Origin: GWA2-66-18 sp964537395
GTDB lineage: Bacteria > Elusimicrobiota > Elusimicrobia > UBA1565 > UBA9628
Direction of reading: 5' to 3'
Assembly (NCBI GenBank): GCA_964537395.1
Contig: CAZIBN010000009.1
Span: forward strand, 1-64,000
DNA length: 64,000 bases
Positions 38,412 through 46,845 of this stretch are shown in pieces; within the stretch, counting starts at the first letter, position 1, and each line of letters begins with the position of its first letter. The translations under genes were made by a program, and so were the position numbers. The notes under the pieces were generated by a model, which was not told the origin of the DNA, did no database searches, and saw nothing but the letters and a program-made list of their open reading frames with translations.

Positions 38412-40019
38412 ATGGCTAAAGAAGCGGTCAAGAATCAGGAAAAGGCGAAAGCCTCTCCCCGTCCCGTCGCGGCCAGCGTCGTCAAGCTGAGAGCGGCCGT
38501 CGAGAAGGCGTCCGCCGGCGGCGGCGCCGTCCGCGTGGAGGCGCAGAAGTCGCGCGGCAAGTTCACGGCCCGCGAGCGCATCCACTATCTTCTTGATGAG
38601 GGGACGTTCCAGGAGCTCGACCTCCTCGTCTCCACGCGCGCGACGGACTTCGGCCTGAAGGACAAGGACATCCCGGGAGATGGCGTCATCACCGGCTTCG
38701 GCCAGATCAACGGCAAGGAAGTTTGTGTGTACGCGCAAGACTTCACGGTGCTCGGCGGCTCTCTCGGCCTCGCGCACGCAAAAAAAATCGTTAAGGTCAT
38801 GGACCTCGCTTACGAGAACCGGGTGCCGGTCGTCGGCCTGCTCGATTCCGGCGGGGCTCGCATCCAGGAAGGCGTGGACAGCCTCGACGGCTACGCCGAG
38901 ATCTTCCAGAGAAACGTCAAGTGCTCAGGCGTGATCCCCCAGATCTCCGTGATCCTGGGACCGTGCGCCGGCGGCGCCGTCTATTCGCCCGCGCTGACCG
39001 ACTACATCTTCATGGTCGAGGGCATCTCGCAGATGTTCGTGACCGGCCCTGACGTCGTGAAGGCCGCAACGGGCGAAGAGGTGACATTCGACGGCCTCGG
39101 CGGCGCGGATGCTCATAGCGCAAAATCGGGCGTCTGCCACTTCGTCGCGAAGTCCGAGCCCGACTGCTTCCGCCAGGTGCGCGAGCTGCTCAGCTATCTA
39201 CCGCAGAACCGCTGGGAGAAGGCGCCGCGCGTGGCGAACCCTGATCCGATCCGAAGATCAGTTCCGCTTCTTGAAAAAATGTGCGACCTCGACCCGCGCA
39301 AATCCTACCGCGTCCACCACATCATCTGGCAGATCGCCGACGAGCACAAGTTCTTCGAGGTCCAGGCCGCGTACGCGAAGAACATGGTCACCGGCTTCTG
39401 CCGCATGGGCGGAGAGGTCGTCGGCGTGATCGCCAACAATCCGGCGCACGTCGCGGGCGCGCTCGACATCAACGCCTCCGACAAGGCCGCGCGCTTCATC
39501 CGCTTCCTCAACTGCTTCAACATCCCGGTGCTGACCTTGGTCGACGTGCCCGGCTACTGGCCCGGCGTCACGCAGGAGCACGGCGGCATCATCCGTCACG
39601 GCGCGAAGATCCTGTTCGCCTACGCCGAGGCGACGGTCCCGAAGATCACCGTCATCCTGAGAAAGGCGTACGGCGGCGCCTACATCGCGATGAGCTCCAA
39701 GCACATGAAGGGGGACTTCAACTTCGCCCTGCCCTGCGCCGAGATCGCGGTCATGGGCCCGGCAGGAGCCATCGAGATCCTCTACTCGCGCGACATCGCC
39801 GCCTGCAAGACCGACGCCGACAAGGCGGCCCTGCGCGCGAAGCTCACCGCCGAATACGCGGCCAAGTTCGCCTCCCCGTACCAAACGGCGTCGACCGGCT
39901 CCATCGACGAGGTCATCGAGCCCTCGCTGATGCGCTACAAGATCGTGCGCGCCCTGCGTTTCCTTAAGGACAAAAGGGTGCCCGGAACCCACGAGAACCG
40001 CGGCAACATCCCTTTATGA
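38412..40019 (+). CDS. acyl-CoA carboxylase carboxyltransferase (beta) subunit
   Basis: A 535-residue protein of the propionyl/methylmalonyl-CoA carboxyltransferase family, which moves CO2 from biotin to an acyl-CoA. Both crotonase-like halves are present: RGKFTARERIHYLLDEGTFQ, AHAKKIVKVMDLAYENRVPV, LLDSGGARIQEGVDSLDGYA and ILGPCAGGAVYSPALTDYIF in the N half; FNIPVLTLVDVPGYWPGVTQ, HGGIIRHGAKILFAYAEATV and LRKAYGGAYIAMSSKHMKGD in the C half. No biotin carboxylase or BCCP gene is adjacent, so partners lie elsewhere. Substrate preference is not clear; PCC-like length is the best guess. Confidence 0.9.
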   Translation: MAKEAVKNQEKAKASPRPVAASVVKLRAAVEKASAGGGAVRVEAQKSRGKFTARERIHYLLDEGTFQELDLLVSTRATDFGLKDKDIPGDGVITGFGQINGKEVCVYAQDFTVLGGSLGLAHAKKIVKVMDLAYENRVPVVGLLDSGGARIQEGVDSLDGYAEIFQRNVKCSGVIPQISVILGPCAGGAVYSPALTDYIFMVEGISQMFVTGPDVVKAATGEEVTFDGLGGADAHSAKSGVCHFVAKSEPDCFRQVRELLSYLPQNRWEKAPRVANPDPIRRSVPLLEKMCDLDPRKSYRVHHIIWQIADEHKFFEVQAAYAKNMVTGFCRMGGEVVGVIANNPAHVAGALDINASDKAARFIRFLNCFNIPVLTLVDVPGYWPGVTQEHGGIIRHGAKILFAYAEATVPKITVILRKAYGGAYIAMSSKHMKGDFNFALPCAEIAVMGPAGAIEILYSRDIAACKTDADKAALRAKLTAEYAAKFASPYQTASTGSIDEVIEPSLMRYKIVRALRFLKDKRVPGTHENRGNIPL

Positions 40020-40022
40020 ATG

Positions 40023-40031
40023 TGCTAGACT
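40023..40031 (+). promoter_or_regulatory. extended -10 before the response-regulator gene
   Basis: TGCTAGACT ends 7 nt before the GTG at 40039 and there is no SD. The same TGCTAGA core appears upstream of two peptide-binding protein genes (49321 and 52868). Confidence 0.45.
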
Positions 40032-40038
40032 TCGCGCG

Positions 40039-40725
40039 GTGATCAAGGCGCAGATTCTCGTCGTCGAGGACCAGGCCGCCACGGCCGACCTCATTCTCGA
40101 GGTGCTCAAGGGCGAGGGCTATGAAGCCCAGACCGTCGACACTTTGGCGAAGGCACGCGCGCGCATAAAGAAGCAGCCGCCCGAGCTCCTGCTCCTCGAC
40201 CGCAACCTCCCCGACGGCGACGGCGTCGACCTTTTGGCCGAGATCCGTGAGGACGAGAAGCTCGGGACCCTGCCTGTCATCATCCTGACCGCGAAGAAGG
40301 ACGTGGCCGACAAGATCGCCGGCCTGCGCGTCGGCGCCGACGACTACATCGCCAAGCCCTTCAACACCGAGGAGCTCGTCGCGCGCGTCGCCGCGATCCT
40401 GCGCCGCGCCGGCAAGGGCGAGGAGCCGACCACGGTCGAGGCCGGCGGCGTCAAGCTCGACCGCGCCTCGCGCAAGGTCCACATCGGCGACAAGGAGATC
40501 CCGCTCTCCGCCAAGGAGTTCGACCTGCTCTGGTTCCTCGTCTACCGCAAGGGCCGCGTGCTGACGCGCGACTTCCTGCTGCAGCACGTCTGGGGCTACG
40601 ACTCGGGCATCGACCTGACGACGAAGGTCATCGACGTGACGCTCTCCCATCTGCGCAACAAGATCGGCGCGGTGGCCGACAAGATCGTCGCCGTCCGCGG
40701 CTTCGGCTACCGCTTCGACGCGTAA
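40039..40725 (+). CDS. OmpR/PhoB-family response regulator
   Basis: A 228-residue two-component regulator. The receiver domain has acidic Asp11 (LVVEDQAATADLI), phospho-acceptor Asp54 (LLLLDRNLPDGDGVDLLAEI), Thr84 (IILTAKKDVADKI) and Lys106 (DDYIAKPFNTEELVARV). A winged-helix effector follows (SAKEFDLLWFLVYRKGRVLT, VIDVTLSHLRNKIGAVADKI). The start codon is GTG. No histidine kinase is encoded next to it; prfC follows 15 nt later. It is an orphan regulator in this window. Confidence 0.93.
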   Translation: MIKAQILVVEDQAATADLILEVLKGEGYEAQTVDTLAKARARIKKQPPELLLLDRNLPDGDGVDLLAEIREDEKLGTLPVIILTAKKDVADKIAGLRVGADDYIAKPFNTEELVARVAAILRRAGKGEEPTTVEAGGVKLDRASRKVHIGDKEIPLSAKEFDLLWFLVYRKGRVLTRDFLLQHVWGYDSGIDLTTKVIDVTLSHLRNKIGAVADKIVAVRGFGYRFDA

Positions 40726-40740
40726 GCGCCGACGCCCTTT

Positions 40741-42342
40741 ATGGCCGACATCAAGTCCGAGGTCTCCCGGCGCCGCACCTTCGCGATCATCTCGCACCCC
40801 GACGCGGGTAAAACGACATTAACTGAAAAGTTATTGCTCTATGGCGGGGCGCTGCAACTTGCCGGTTCCGTCACGGCGCGTAAAAACCAAAGCTCGTCCG
40901 CATCAGATTGGATGGAGCTCGAACGCAAACGCGGCATCTCCGTAAGCTCCACTGTTTTACAGTTCGACTATGAGGGCCACCGGATCAATCTGCTCGATAC
41001 CCCGGGCCACAAGGATTTTTCCGAAGACACCTACCGCGTGCTGACCGCGGTCGACGCGGCCGTCATGGTCATCGACGCCGGCAAGGGCATCGAGCCGCAG
41101 ACCTTGAAGCTGTTTGAGGTTTGCCGTTTGCGCGGGATCCCGATCCTGACGTTCATGAACAAGCTCGACCGGGAGACGCGCGACCTGCTCGAGTTGCTCG
41201 ACGAGCTCGAGAACATGCTCCAGCTCCATCCCTATCCCGTCAACTGGCCCATGGGCGTGGGGCAGCGCTTCAAGGGCGTCTACGACCGCACTACGAAGCA
41301 GGCGCACATGTTCGAGCGCACCGTGCGCGGTGCGTACAAAGCGCCCGTCGAGGTCGCCGGCATCGACGATCCCACCGTCAAGGAAGCGCTGGATGAGGAC
41401 TCCTACCATCATTTCAAAGAGCAGGTCCATCTGCTCGATGCCGCGGGCGCAGGCTTCGACGCGACCGACGCGCTGACGGGGGGGACGACTCCCGTGTACT
41501 TCGGCTCCGCCGTCAACAATTTCGGCGTGCAGATGCTGCTCGATGCTCTCCTCAAGCACGCGCCGCCACCCTCGCCTCGCGCCTCGACCGCGGGCGTCAT
41601 CCAGCCCGATAATGAGTCCTTTTCCGGTTTCGTCTTCAAGATCCAGGGCAACATGGATCCCAAGCACCGCGACCGCGTTGCGTTCGTCCGGGTGGTGTCG
41701 GGGAAATTCACCCGTGATCTGACGGTTACTCATAGCCGGACGGGGAAGTCGTACCGTTTAGCGAACGCCCACAAGATCTTCGGCCGTGATCGTGAGATCA
41801 TCGAGGAGGCGTACGCGGGCGACGTGATCGGCCTCGTCGGCTACTCCGACTTCGGCATCGGCGACACGCTCTCCGAAGACCCCAAGGTCGTCTTCGACGA
41901 GATCCCGCGCTTCGCCCCCGAGTGCTTCGCGCGCATCAGCAACCCCAACCCCTCCAAGTACAAGCCGTTCGCGAAGGGCCTCGAGCAGCTCCTGCGCGAG
42001 GGCGTCGTGCGCGCCTTGGTCCCGCGCGACATGGGCGACGCCAAGGCCACCTTGCTCGCCGCCGTCGGCCCGCTCCAGTTCGAGGTGGCGCAGTTCCGCC
42101 TTCAGTCCGAATATGGAGTGGAATCCCGTCTCGAAGCGATGCCCTGGACGCTCGCGAGATGGGTCGGGCCGAACACCAAGCCCGGCGCCGTGGACGCGGT
42201 CGCCCTGCCGATGCAGTCCGCGCGCGTCAAGGACGAGGAGGGCAACGAGATGATCCTGTTCCCGACGCCCTGGTCCCTGCAGTACCTCTCGGAGAAGCAC
42301 CCCGAGATCGAGCTGCTACGCCTTCCGCCCGCGAAGCGCTGA
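40741..42342 (+). CDS. prfC: peptide chain release factor 3
   Basis: RF3 is a GTPase that recycles RF1/RF2 from the ribosome. At 533 residues it matches the family. The G domain shows RRTFAIISHPDAGKTTLTEK (G1), RGISVSSTVLQFDYEGHRIN (G2), LLDTPGHKDFSEDTYRVLTA (G3) and FMNKLDRETRDLLELLDELE (G4). Domains II and III follow, with AMPWTLARWVG near the end. The stop codon is the start of a palindromic tail (42341-42362) likely to end transcription. Confidence 0.95.
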   Translation: MADIKSEVSRRRTFAIISHPDAGKTTLTEKLLLYGGALQLAGSVTARKNQSSSASDWMELERKRGISVSSTVLQFDYEGHRINLLDTPGHKDFSEDTYRVLTAVDAAVMVIDAGKGIEPQTLKLFEVCRLRGIPILTFMNKLDRETRDLLELLDELENMLQLHPYPVNWPMGVGQRFKGVYDRTTKQAHMFERTVRGAYKAPVEVAGIDDPTVKEALDEDSYHHFKEQVHLLDAAGAGFDATDALTGGTTPVYFGSAVNNFGVQMLLDALLKHAPPPSPRASTAGVIQPDNESFSGFVFKIQGNMDPKHRDRVAFVRVVSGKFTRDLTVTHSRTGKSYRLANAHKIFGRDREIIEEAYAGDVIGLVGYSDFGIGDTLSEDPKVVFDEIPRFAPECFARISNPNPSKYKPFAKGLEQLLREGVVRALVPRDMGDAKATLLAAVGPLQFEVAQFRLQSEYGVESRLEAMPWTLARWVGPNTKPGAVDAVALPMQSARVKDEEGNEMILFPTPWSLQYLSEKHPEIELLRLPPAKR

Positions 42343-42362
42343 GCTGTTTCCGGAAACAGCTC
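42341..42362. terminator. 22-nt zero-spacer palindrome after prfC
   Basis: Perfect palindrome with arms GAGCTGTTTCC / GGAAACAGCTC, beginning inside the prfC stop codon (TGA at 42340-42342). It has no spacer, so as RNA the hairpin loop would open the central CCGG. It may serve as a terminator or protein-binding site. Confidence 0.5.
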
Positions 42363-42388
42363 CCAACGCTTGTGCCGTTCAAGGCACG

Positions 42389-42412
42389 ATCGCTCGTCCC
42401 GGGACGAGTGAT
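42389..42412. repeat. 24-nt near-perfect palindrome at a convergent gene junction
   Basis: Core CTCGTCCCGGGACGAG (42393-42408) is a perfect zero-spacer palindrome, extended by ATC/GAT arms after one mismatch. It lies between the converging prfC and DUF192 genes and resembles the palindromes at 42341 and 49086. Confidence 0.5.
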
Positions 42413-42448
42413 TATCCTCGAGAATAGATCAAAGGATCGGGGCCGAGA

Positions 42449-42937
42449 TCACTTGTTCGGGATCGCAGCGGTGAAGCGAAGCTGATCGCCGGCCTTGAGC
42501 TTGCGCCGCGAGGCCTCGCCCGAGGCGAGCTCGAGCACGAACTGGCCCTGGCCGGACGCCGTCACGATCTTGTCGTCGGGGGTGTCCACCGTCGACTCCT
42601 TGAGCTTCTCGCGGATCACGGTGATCTTCTTGTCCGGCCCGATCCACAGGATGTCGAGGGGGACCAAGGTGTTCTTCATCCAGAAGCCGAGCTGCATATC
42701 CTGGGGGAAGACGAACAGCATGCCGTAGGTGCGGGGCATCTTGGTCACGCACATGAGGCCGACCTCGCGCGACATCGGAGTGTCCACGAGGTCGATCTTG
42801 ATCGTTTTGCCGTCGGGGAAGGTCAAGGTCGTCTTCTTGGCGGCGGGGACGGTCTGCGGCTGGCAGTTCCCGGCGGGCACGGAGACCTGGGCGTAAGCGG
42901 CCGGCGTCATAACGAGCAGCAGCAGCAGGGCTTTCAT
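42449..42937 (-). CDS. exported DUF192-family protein
   Basis: A 162-residue protein with a signal peptide (MKALLLLLVMTPAAYA). The DUF192 core is clear: MSREVGLMCVTKMPRTYGML, FVFPQDMQLGFWMKNTLVPL, and DILWIGPDKKITVIRE. Function of the family is unknown; members are small periplasmic or extracellular beta proteins. The start at 42937 follows CGGAGAAAAAGCG and overlaps the stop of the upstream hydrolase-like gene by 4 nt, so the two are co-expressed. Confidence 0.87.
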   Translation of the reverse strand: MKALLLLLVMTPAAYAQVSVPAGNCQPQTVPAAKKTTLTFPDGKTIKIDLVDTPMSREVGLMCVTKMPRTYGMLFVFPQDMQLGFWMKNTLVPLDILWIGPDKKITVIREKLKESTVDTPDDKIVTASGQGQFVLELASGEASRRKLKAGDQLRFTAAIPNK

Positions 42938-44481
42938 CGCTTTTTCTCCGGATCCGGCTGTGATTTGACAAAACGGGATATTTTCCGAGCCTCGTCGGCC
43001 CAGCCGCGCGTGCCCCACGGTCCGAGACGGCCCCAGATCAGCCTCGCCATGTCGTGATAGAAAACGCCTTGTGCGGGGCCGTCGCCATAAACGTCCGAAA
43101 CGGCGACCTTCATGCGCCGGCCGAACTCGCCGGGACCGGCTTCGTCTTTTTGGTGCAGACCCCAGTCAAAGATATTTCCGGGAAGAAGCTGAACGTCATT
43201 CGTCTTCACATACTCGTTCCAGCTCTTCATCATCGCGGCGTACTGCGGCTTGTCGGCCTCGTAGAACATGAGGGCGTCGATGTCCACGCCCGCATCGTTC
43301 ATCATAACCGGATCCTGGCCGTGGTGCCAGCCCTTCTCCCAGGTGAGCGTGAACGCCCACAGCGGCTTGCCGCCAAGGCGCGCCTTGATCTCCTTGACGA
43401 TCAGCGCGACGCGGCGCGCGCGCCACCACTCCCAGGCCTCGACGAAGTCCATGTCGCGGCGCATGATCTTCTTGCGCGCGAGCCAGGTCATGCGCTCATC
43501 ACGCGTCAGCTTGCGCCACTCGGGGGGGACGAAGACACCCGGCATCTCGGCGACGAAGTCATCGACGAGCTCATAGCCCCCGAGCGCGTTGCGGATGTAG
43601 TCGAGCCCGACCCAGTCCACGTTCGGATCGTCGGCGAACGGTTTCAGGAACGCGGCCACGTCGGCAACGCGCTTCTGGTCGCGAATGGAGATGGCGCGGG
43701 TGACGACAGGCTGGCCGTCCTTGATCTCAAGCCCATACTCGTAGCCCGGCAAGGCCTGCTTGGACATCGTCAGCGAGACCATCGCGTACACGCCGAACTG
43801 GAGGCCGCGCTTTTTGCATTCCTCGGCCACCTTCGGGATCATAGAAAGGTTGGTCTTCATCCAGATCTCGTCCTTGCCCAGACCCGGCGTCTGCCCGCCG
43901 AGCATCCAGAACGCGTCGGCGCCGACGTACTTCGCCCAGTCGAGCAGGCCGCGCCAGTCCGTCATGGCTCCATCGGGGCCTTTGATCTTCATCGACGCCA
44001 GCGGCATCACGCTTTCGAGCGTGGCCACGACGAAGCCCTTCGGCATCGGCGTCGGCGTCCGCCGGGTGATCCTGAAGGGGGCGATCTGCACGCGCGCCGC
44101 GAGATCCGGGCGTCCGACGAGCGCGGGCCGGTACGTGCCCGGCGGCGCGTTCCACGGCACCGGCCAGCGCGCCGTCCAAAGCCCCGGCGCCACGCGCAGG
44201 GTCTGCATCTCACGGATGCCGGCGATCGTCGTCAAGGTCTCGGTGCCGCGCATGACCACGAAGCGCGGGGGGAGGGCGCGGAAGGACTCGTCCAGGGACG
44301 GGTCGCCGGAAACGAGGGACAGCTCGACTATATCGTAATGGAGGTGCTCGAGCTTCGACGCGGACAGGCGCAGCTCGCGGCTCTTTGCGCGCACGGTCCA
44401 CAGAGAGAAGACCGCGGCATAAAGGACGGCGACGGCCCCGAGCAAAGCCAGCCCCTGCCGATGTTTTTTGGTGAGCCGCAT
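42934..44481 (-). CDS. membrane-anchored protein with glycoside-hydrolase-like TIM barrel
   Basis: A 515-residue protein with an N-terminal anchor (LALLGAVAVLYAAVFSLWTV), a beta-sandwich region (about 35-140) and a larger domain resembling a TIM-barrel glycosidase. The latter is suggested by DWAKYVGADAFWMLGGQTPG, MIPKVAEECKKRGLQFGVYA, DDPNVDWVGLDYIRNALGGY and KPLWAFTLTWEKGWHHGQDP. These look like strand-end motifs of GHL/DUF4434-like putative hydrolases; catalytic residues cannot be named with confidence. A TAGAAT box ends 9 nt before the ATG and no SD exists. It is translationally coupled to the DUF192 gene. Confidence 0.6.
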   Translation of the reverse strand: MRLTKKHRQGLALLGAVAVLYAAVFSLWTVRAKSRELRLSASKLEHLHYDIVELSLVSGDPSLDESFRALPPRFVVMRGTETLTTIAGIREMQTLRVAPGLWTARWPVPWNAPPGTYRPALVGRPDLAARVQIAPFRITRRTPTPMPKGFVVATLESVMPLASMKIKGPDGAMTDWRGLLDWAKYVGADAFWMLGGQTPGLGKDEIWMKTNLSMIPKVAEECKKRGLQFGVYAMVSLTMSKQALPGYEYGLEIKDGQPVVTRAISIRDQKRVADVAAFLKPFADDPNVDWVGLDYIRNALGGYELVDDFVAEMPGVFVPPEWRKLTRDERMTWLARKKIMRRDMDFVEAWEWWRARRVALIVKEIKARLGGKPLWAFTLTWEKGWHHGQDPVMMNDAGVDIDALMFYEADKPQYAAMMKSWNEYVKTNDVQLLPGNIFDWGLHQKDEAGPGEFGRRMKVAVSDVYGDGPAQGVFYHDMARLIWGRLGPWGTRGWADEARKISRFVKSQPDPEKKR

Positions 44482-44490
44482 GAGGGGGAG

Positions 44491-44534
44491 ATTCTACTTG
44501 AAACGCCGTCGTTTCCGGTAAATTTTGATATACT
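44491..44534. promoter_or_regulatory. divergent promoter region of the hydrolase-like and RAM-domain genes
   Basis: On the minus strand TAGAAT (complement of 44491-44496) lies 9 nt before the ATG at 44481. On the plus strand an extended -10, TGATATACT (44526-44534), lies 35 nt before the RAM-domain ATG at 44570, which has its own SD (GAGGGAGG). Confidence 0.45.
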
Positions 44535-44569
44535 TCGAACCGACGGCCGATCGATGAGGGAGGCGCTCA

Positions 44570-44803
44570 ATGGTGACCGGACTGGTGCTGGTGCGTTTGA
44601 TGGCGGGCAAGGAAAAGGTCGCGCTGACCCGTATTAAAGAGATCAAAGGCGTTTCGCACGTCACCGCCGTGTTCGGGCGCTGGGACCTCGTGCTCGACAT
44701 CGAGACCGAGGACGTCGGCACCCTCTCCAACGTCGTCGTGCGCGACATCCGAGCCACCCCCGGCGTGCTCTCCACCGAGAGCCTCGTCACGACCTCCATC
44801 TAG
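44570..44803 (+). CDS. stand-alone Lrp/AsnC ligand-binding (RAM) domain protein
   Basis: A 77-residue protein consisting only of the RAM domain of Lrp/AsnC regulators (GLVLVRLMAGKEKVALTRIK, GVSHVTAVFGRWDLVLDIET, VVVRDIRATPGVLSTESLVT). RAM domains bind amino acids and oligomerise; without an HTH it cannot bind DNA alone. It has a good SD and its TAG is directly followed by the GTG of oppD, so it is the first gene of the peptide-uptake operon. It may sense amino acids and modulate a full-length Lrp or the transporter; that role is inferred. Confidence 0.85.
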   Translation: MVTGLVLVRLMAGKEKVALTRIKEIKGVSHVTAVFGRWDLVLDIETEDVGTLSNVVVRDIRATPGVLSTESLVTTSI

Positions 44804-45823
44804 GTGAGCGAGCCCGTCCTCTCCGTCCGCGGCCTGCGGACGCACTTCATCACGCGCGAGCGGACCGTCAAGGCGGTCGACGGGGTCAGCTACGACCTCT
44901 ACCCCGGGAAAACGCTCGCCGTCGTCGGAGAGTCGGGCTCCGGCAAAAGCGTTCACGCGCTCTCCATCCTTCGGCTTCTTCCCGAACCGCCCGCCAAGGT
45001 CGTGGGCGGTGAAATTCTCTTCCAAGGCCGCGATCTGCTGAAGATGGGCTCCGAAGAGATGCGCAAGATCCGAGGCAACCGCATCGCGATGATCTTCCAG
45101 GAGCCGATGACGAGCCTGAACCCCGTCATCAAGGTCGGCGAGCAGATCGCCGAGGCCATCGTCCTGCATCAGGGCGTTTCCCAGGCGAAGGCCTGGGCCA
45201 AGGCCGTGGACCTCCTCAAGAAAGTCGGCATCCCTCATCCCGAGGACCGGGTCAACGACTACCCGCACCAGTTCTCCGGCGGCATGCGCCAGCGCGCGAT
45301 GATCGCGATCGCGCTCTCCTGCGAGCCCGACGTCCTGATCGCCGATGAGCCGACGACGGCCCTCGACGTCACCATCCAGGCGCAGATCCTGGAGCTCATG
45401 AAGGCGCTTCAGGCCGAATACAATATGGCGATCGTGCTCATCACGCACAACATCGGCGTCGTCGCCGAGATGGCCGACGACGTCGTCGTCATGTACGCCG
45501 GCCGCGCCGTCGAGCACGCCCCGGTCAACGACCTCTTCAAGAACCCCAAGCATCCGTACACAAGGGGCCTGCTCGGCTCCGTGCCCTCGATCTACGAACG
45601 CAAGGAGCGCCTCGAGGCCATCTCCGGCCAGCCTCCGGACCTCGGCGGCGGCTTCGTCGGCTGCCCCTTCGCGCCGCGCTGCCCGAAGGTGATGGAGCGC
45701 TGCGGCACCGACGATCCGCCCCAGTTCCATCTCGCCGGCCCGCGCATGTCCAACTGCTGGGAGAACGAGAAGGACTCGACGCAAAGCTCACACCGCCACG
45801 AAGCGGCCGGCGGGGTCAAATGA
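44804..45823 (+). CDS. peptide ABC transporter ATP-binding protein, DppD/OppD type
   Basis: A 339-residue ATPase. Walker A is GESGSGKSVHAL (about 42-53), the signature is QFSGGMRQRAMIAIALSCEP, Walker B is DVLIADEPTTALDVTIQAQI, and the switch His is in VLITHNIGVVAEMADDVVVM. The C-terminal oligopeptide-type extension carries clustered cysteines (GCPFAPRCPKVMERC, then SNCWENE), as in DppD proteins. GTG start immediately follows the RAM-domain stop. It is the first of the paired ATPases. Confidence 0.95.
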   Translation: MSEPVLSVRGLRTHFITRERTVKAVDGVSYDLYPGKTLAVVGESGSGKSVHALSILRLLPEPPAKVVGGEILFQGRDLLKMGSEEMRKIRGNRIAMIFQEPMTSLNPVIKVGEQIAEAIVLHQGVSQAKAWAKAVDLLKKVGIPHPEDRVNDYPHQFSGGMRQRAMIAIALSCEPDVLIADEPTTALDVTIQAQILELMKALQAEYNMAIVLITHNIGVVAEMADDVVVMYAGRAVEHAPVNDLFKNPKHPYTRGLLGSVPSIYERKERLEAISGQPPDLGGGFVGCPFAPRCPKVMERCGTDDPPQFHLAGPRMSNCWENEKDSTQSSHRHEAAGGVK

Positions 45824-46836
45824 GCGCGGCACCCCTTCTCGAGGTCAAGGATCTCAAAAAGCATTTCGACGTCAGAAAGGGCCTGTTCGGGGAGAAGACC
45901 TCGGTCAAGGCCGTGGACGGCGTTTCCTTCAACGTGATGCCGCAGGAGAGCTTCGCCGTCGTCGGCGAATCCGGCTGCGGCAAGACGACGCTCGGCAAGC
46001 TCGTGCTCGCGCTCGAGAAGTCCACCGCCGGCTCCGTGATCTTCAACGGCCAGGACATCTCCAAGATGAACGGCGCCGGGCTGAAGAAGATGCGCAGCGA
46101 GATGCAGGTCATCTTCCAGGACCCCTATTCCAGCCTCAACCCGCGCATGACCGTCGAGGAGATCATCACCGAGCCGTGGGTGATCCATGATATGCACCGG
46201 AACCATGCCGAGCGTGCCAAGGTATTGGCCAAATTGCTCGACGATTGCGGCATCGCCAAGAGCTATCTTCCCCGGCACCCGCACGAATTCTCCGGCGGCC
46301 AGCGTCAACGCGTCGGCATCGCGAGAGCTTTAGCCCTCGACCCGAAATTGGTCGTCGCGGACGAACCCGTGTCCGCGCTCGACGTCTCGATCCAAGCTCA
46401 AATACTTAATCTATTAAAGGATCTGCAGAAAGAGCGGAAGTTGGCGTATCTGTTCATCTCTCACGATTTCTCGGTGGTCCGTCATTTGTGCACCCGAATC
46501 GCCGTGATGTATCTAGGACGCATCGTCGAGACCGCCGACTCCGAAACGCTTTTCAACGACCCCCAGCACCCCTACACCGAGGCGTTGTTGTCCGCTGTCC
46601 CGGTCCCCGACCCCTCGATCGAGAAGCGCCGAAAAAGAATATTGCTTACCGGCGACGTTCCCTCACCGCTCAAGCCCCCATCCGGCTGCCGCTTCCACCC
46701 GCGCTGCCGCTACATGAAGGAATCCTGCAAGACCAACGACCAGTCCCTCATCAAGGCCAAGTCCGGCCACGAGACCGCCTGCGAAGTGCTTCCGTTCAAA
46801 GACGCGCCCAGCGCCGCCGCACTCATCGCCCTTTAG
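45820..46836 (+). CDS. peptide ABC transporter ATP-binding protein, DppF/OppF type
   Basis: A 338-residue partner ATPase overlapping OppD by 4 nt. Walker A is GESGCGKTTLGKL, the signature is EFSGGQRQRVGIARALALDP, Walker B is LVVADEPVSALDVSIQAQIL and the H-loop is YLFISHDFSVVRHLC. The C-terminal CRFHPRCRYMKESC matches the cysteine extension of DppF. With OppD it would power the OppB/OppC permease pair encoded 8 kb downstream. Confidence 0.95.
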   Translation: MSAAPLLEVKDLKKHFDVRKGLFGEKTSVKAVDGVSFNVMPQESFAVVGESGCGKTTLGKLVLALEKSTAGSVIFNGQDISKMNGAGLKKMRSEMQVIFQDPYSSLNPRMTVEEIITEPWVIHDMHRNHAERAKVLAKLLDDCGIAKSYLPRHPHEFSGGQRQRVGIARALALDPKLVVADEPVSALDVSIQAQILNLLKDLQKERKLAYLFISHDFSVVRHLCTRIAVMYLGRIVETADSETLFNDPQHPYTEALLSAVPVPDPSIEKRRKRILLTGDVPSPLKPPSGCRFHPRCRYMKESCKTNDQSLIKAKSGHETACEVLPFKDAPSAAALIAL

Positions 46837-46845
46837 GAGAAGACC

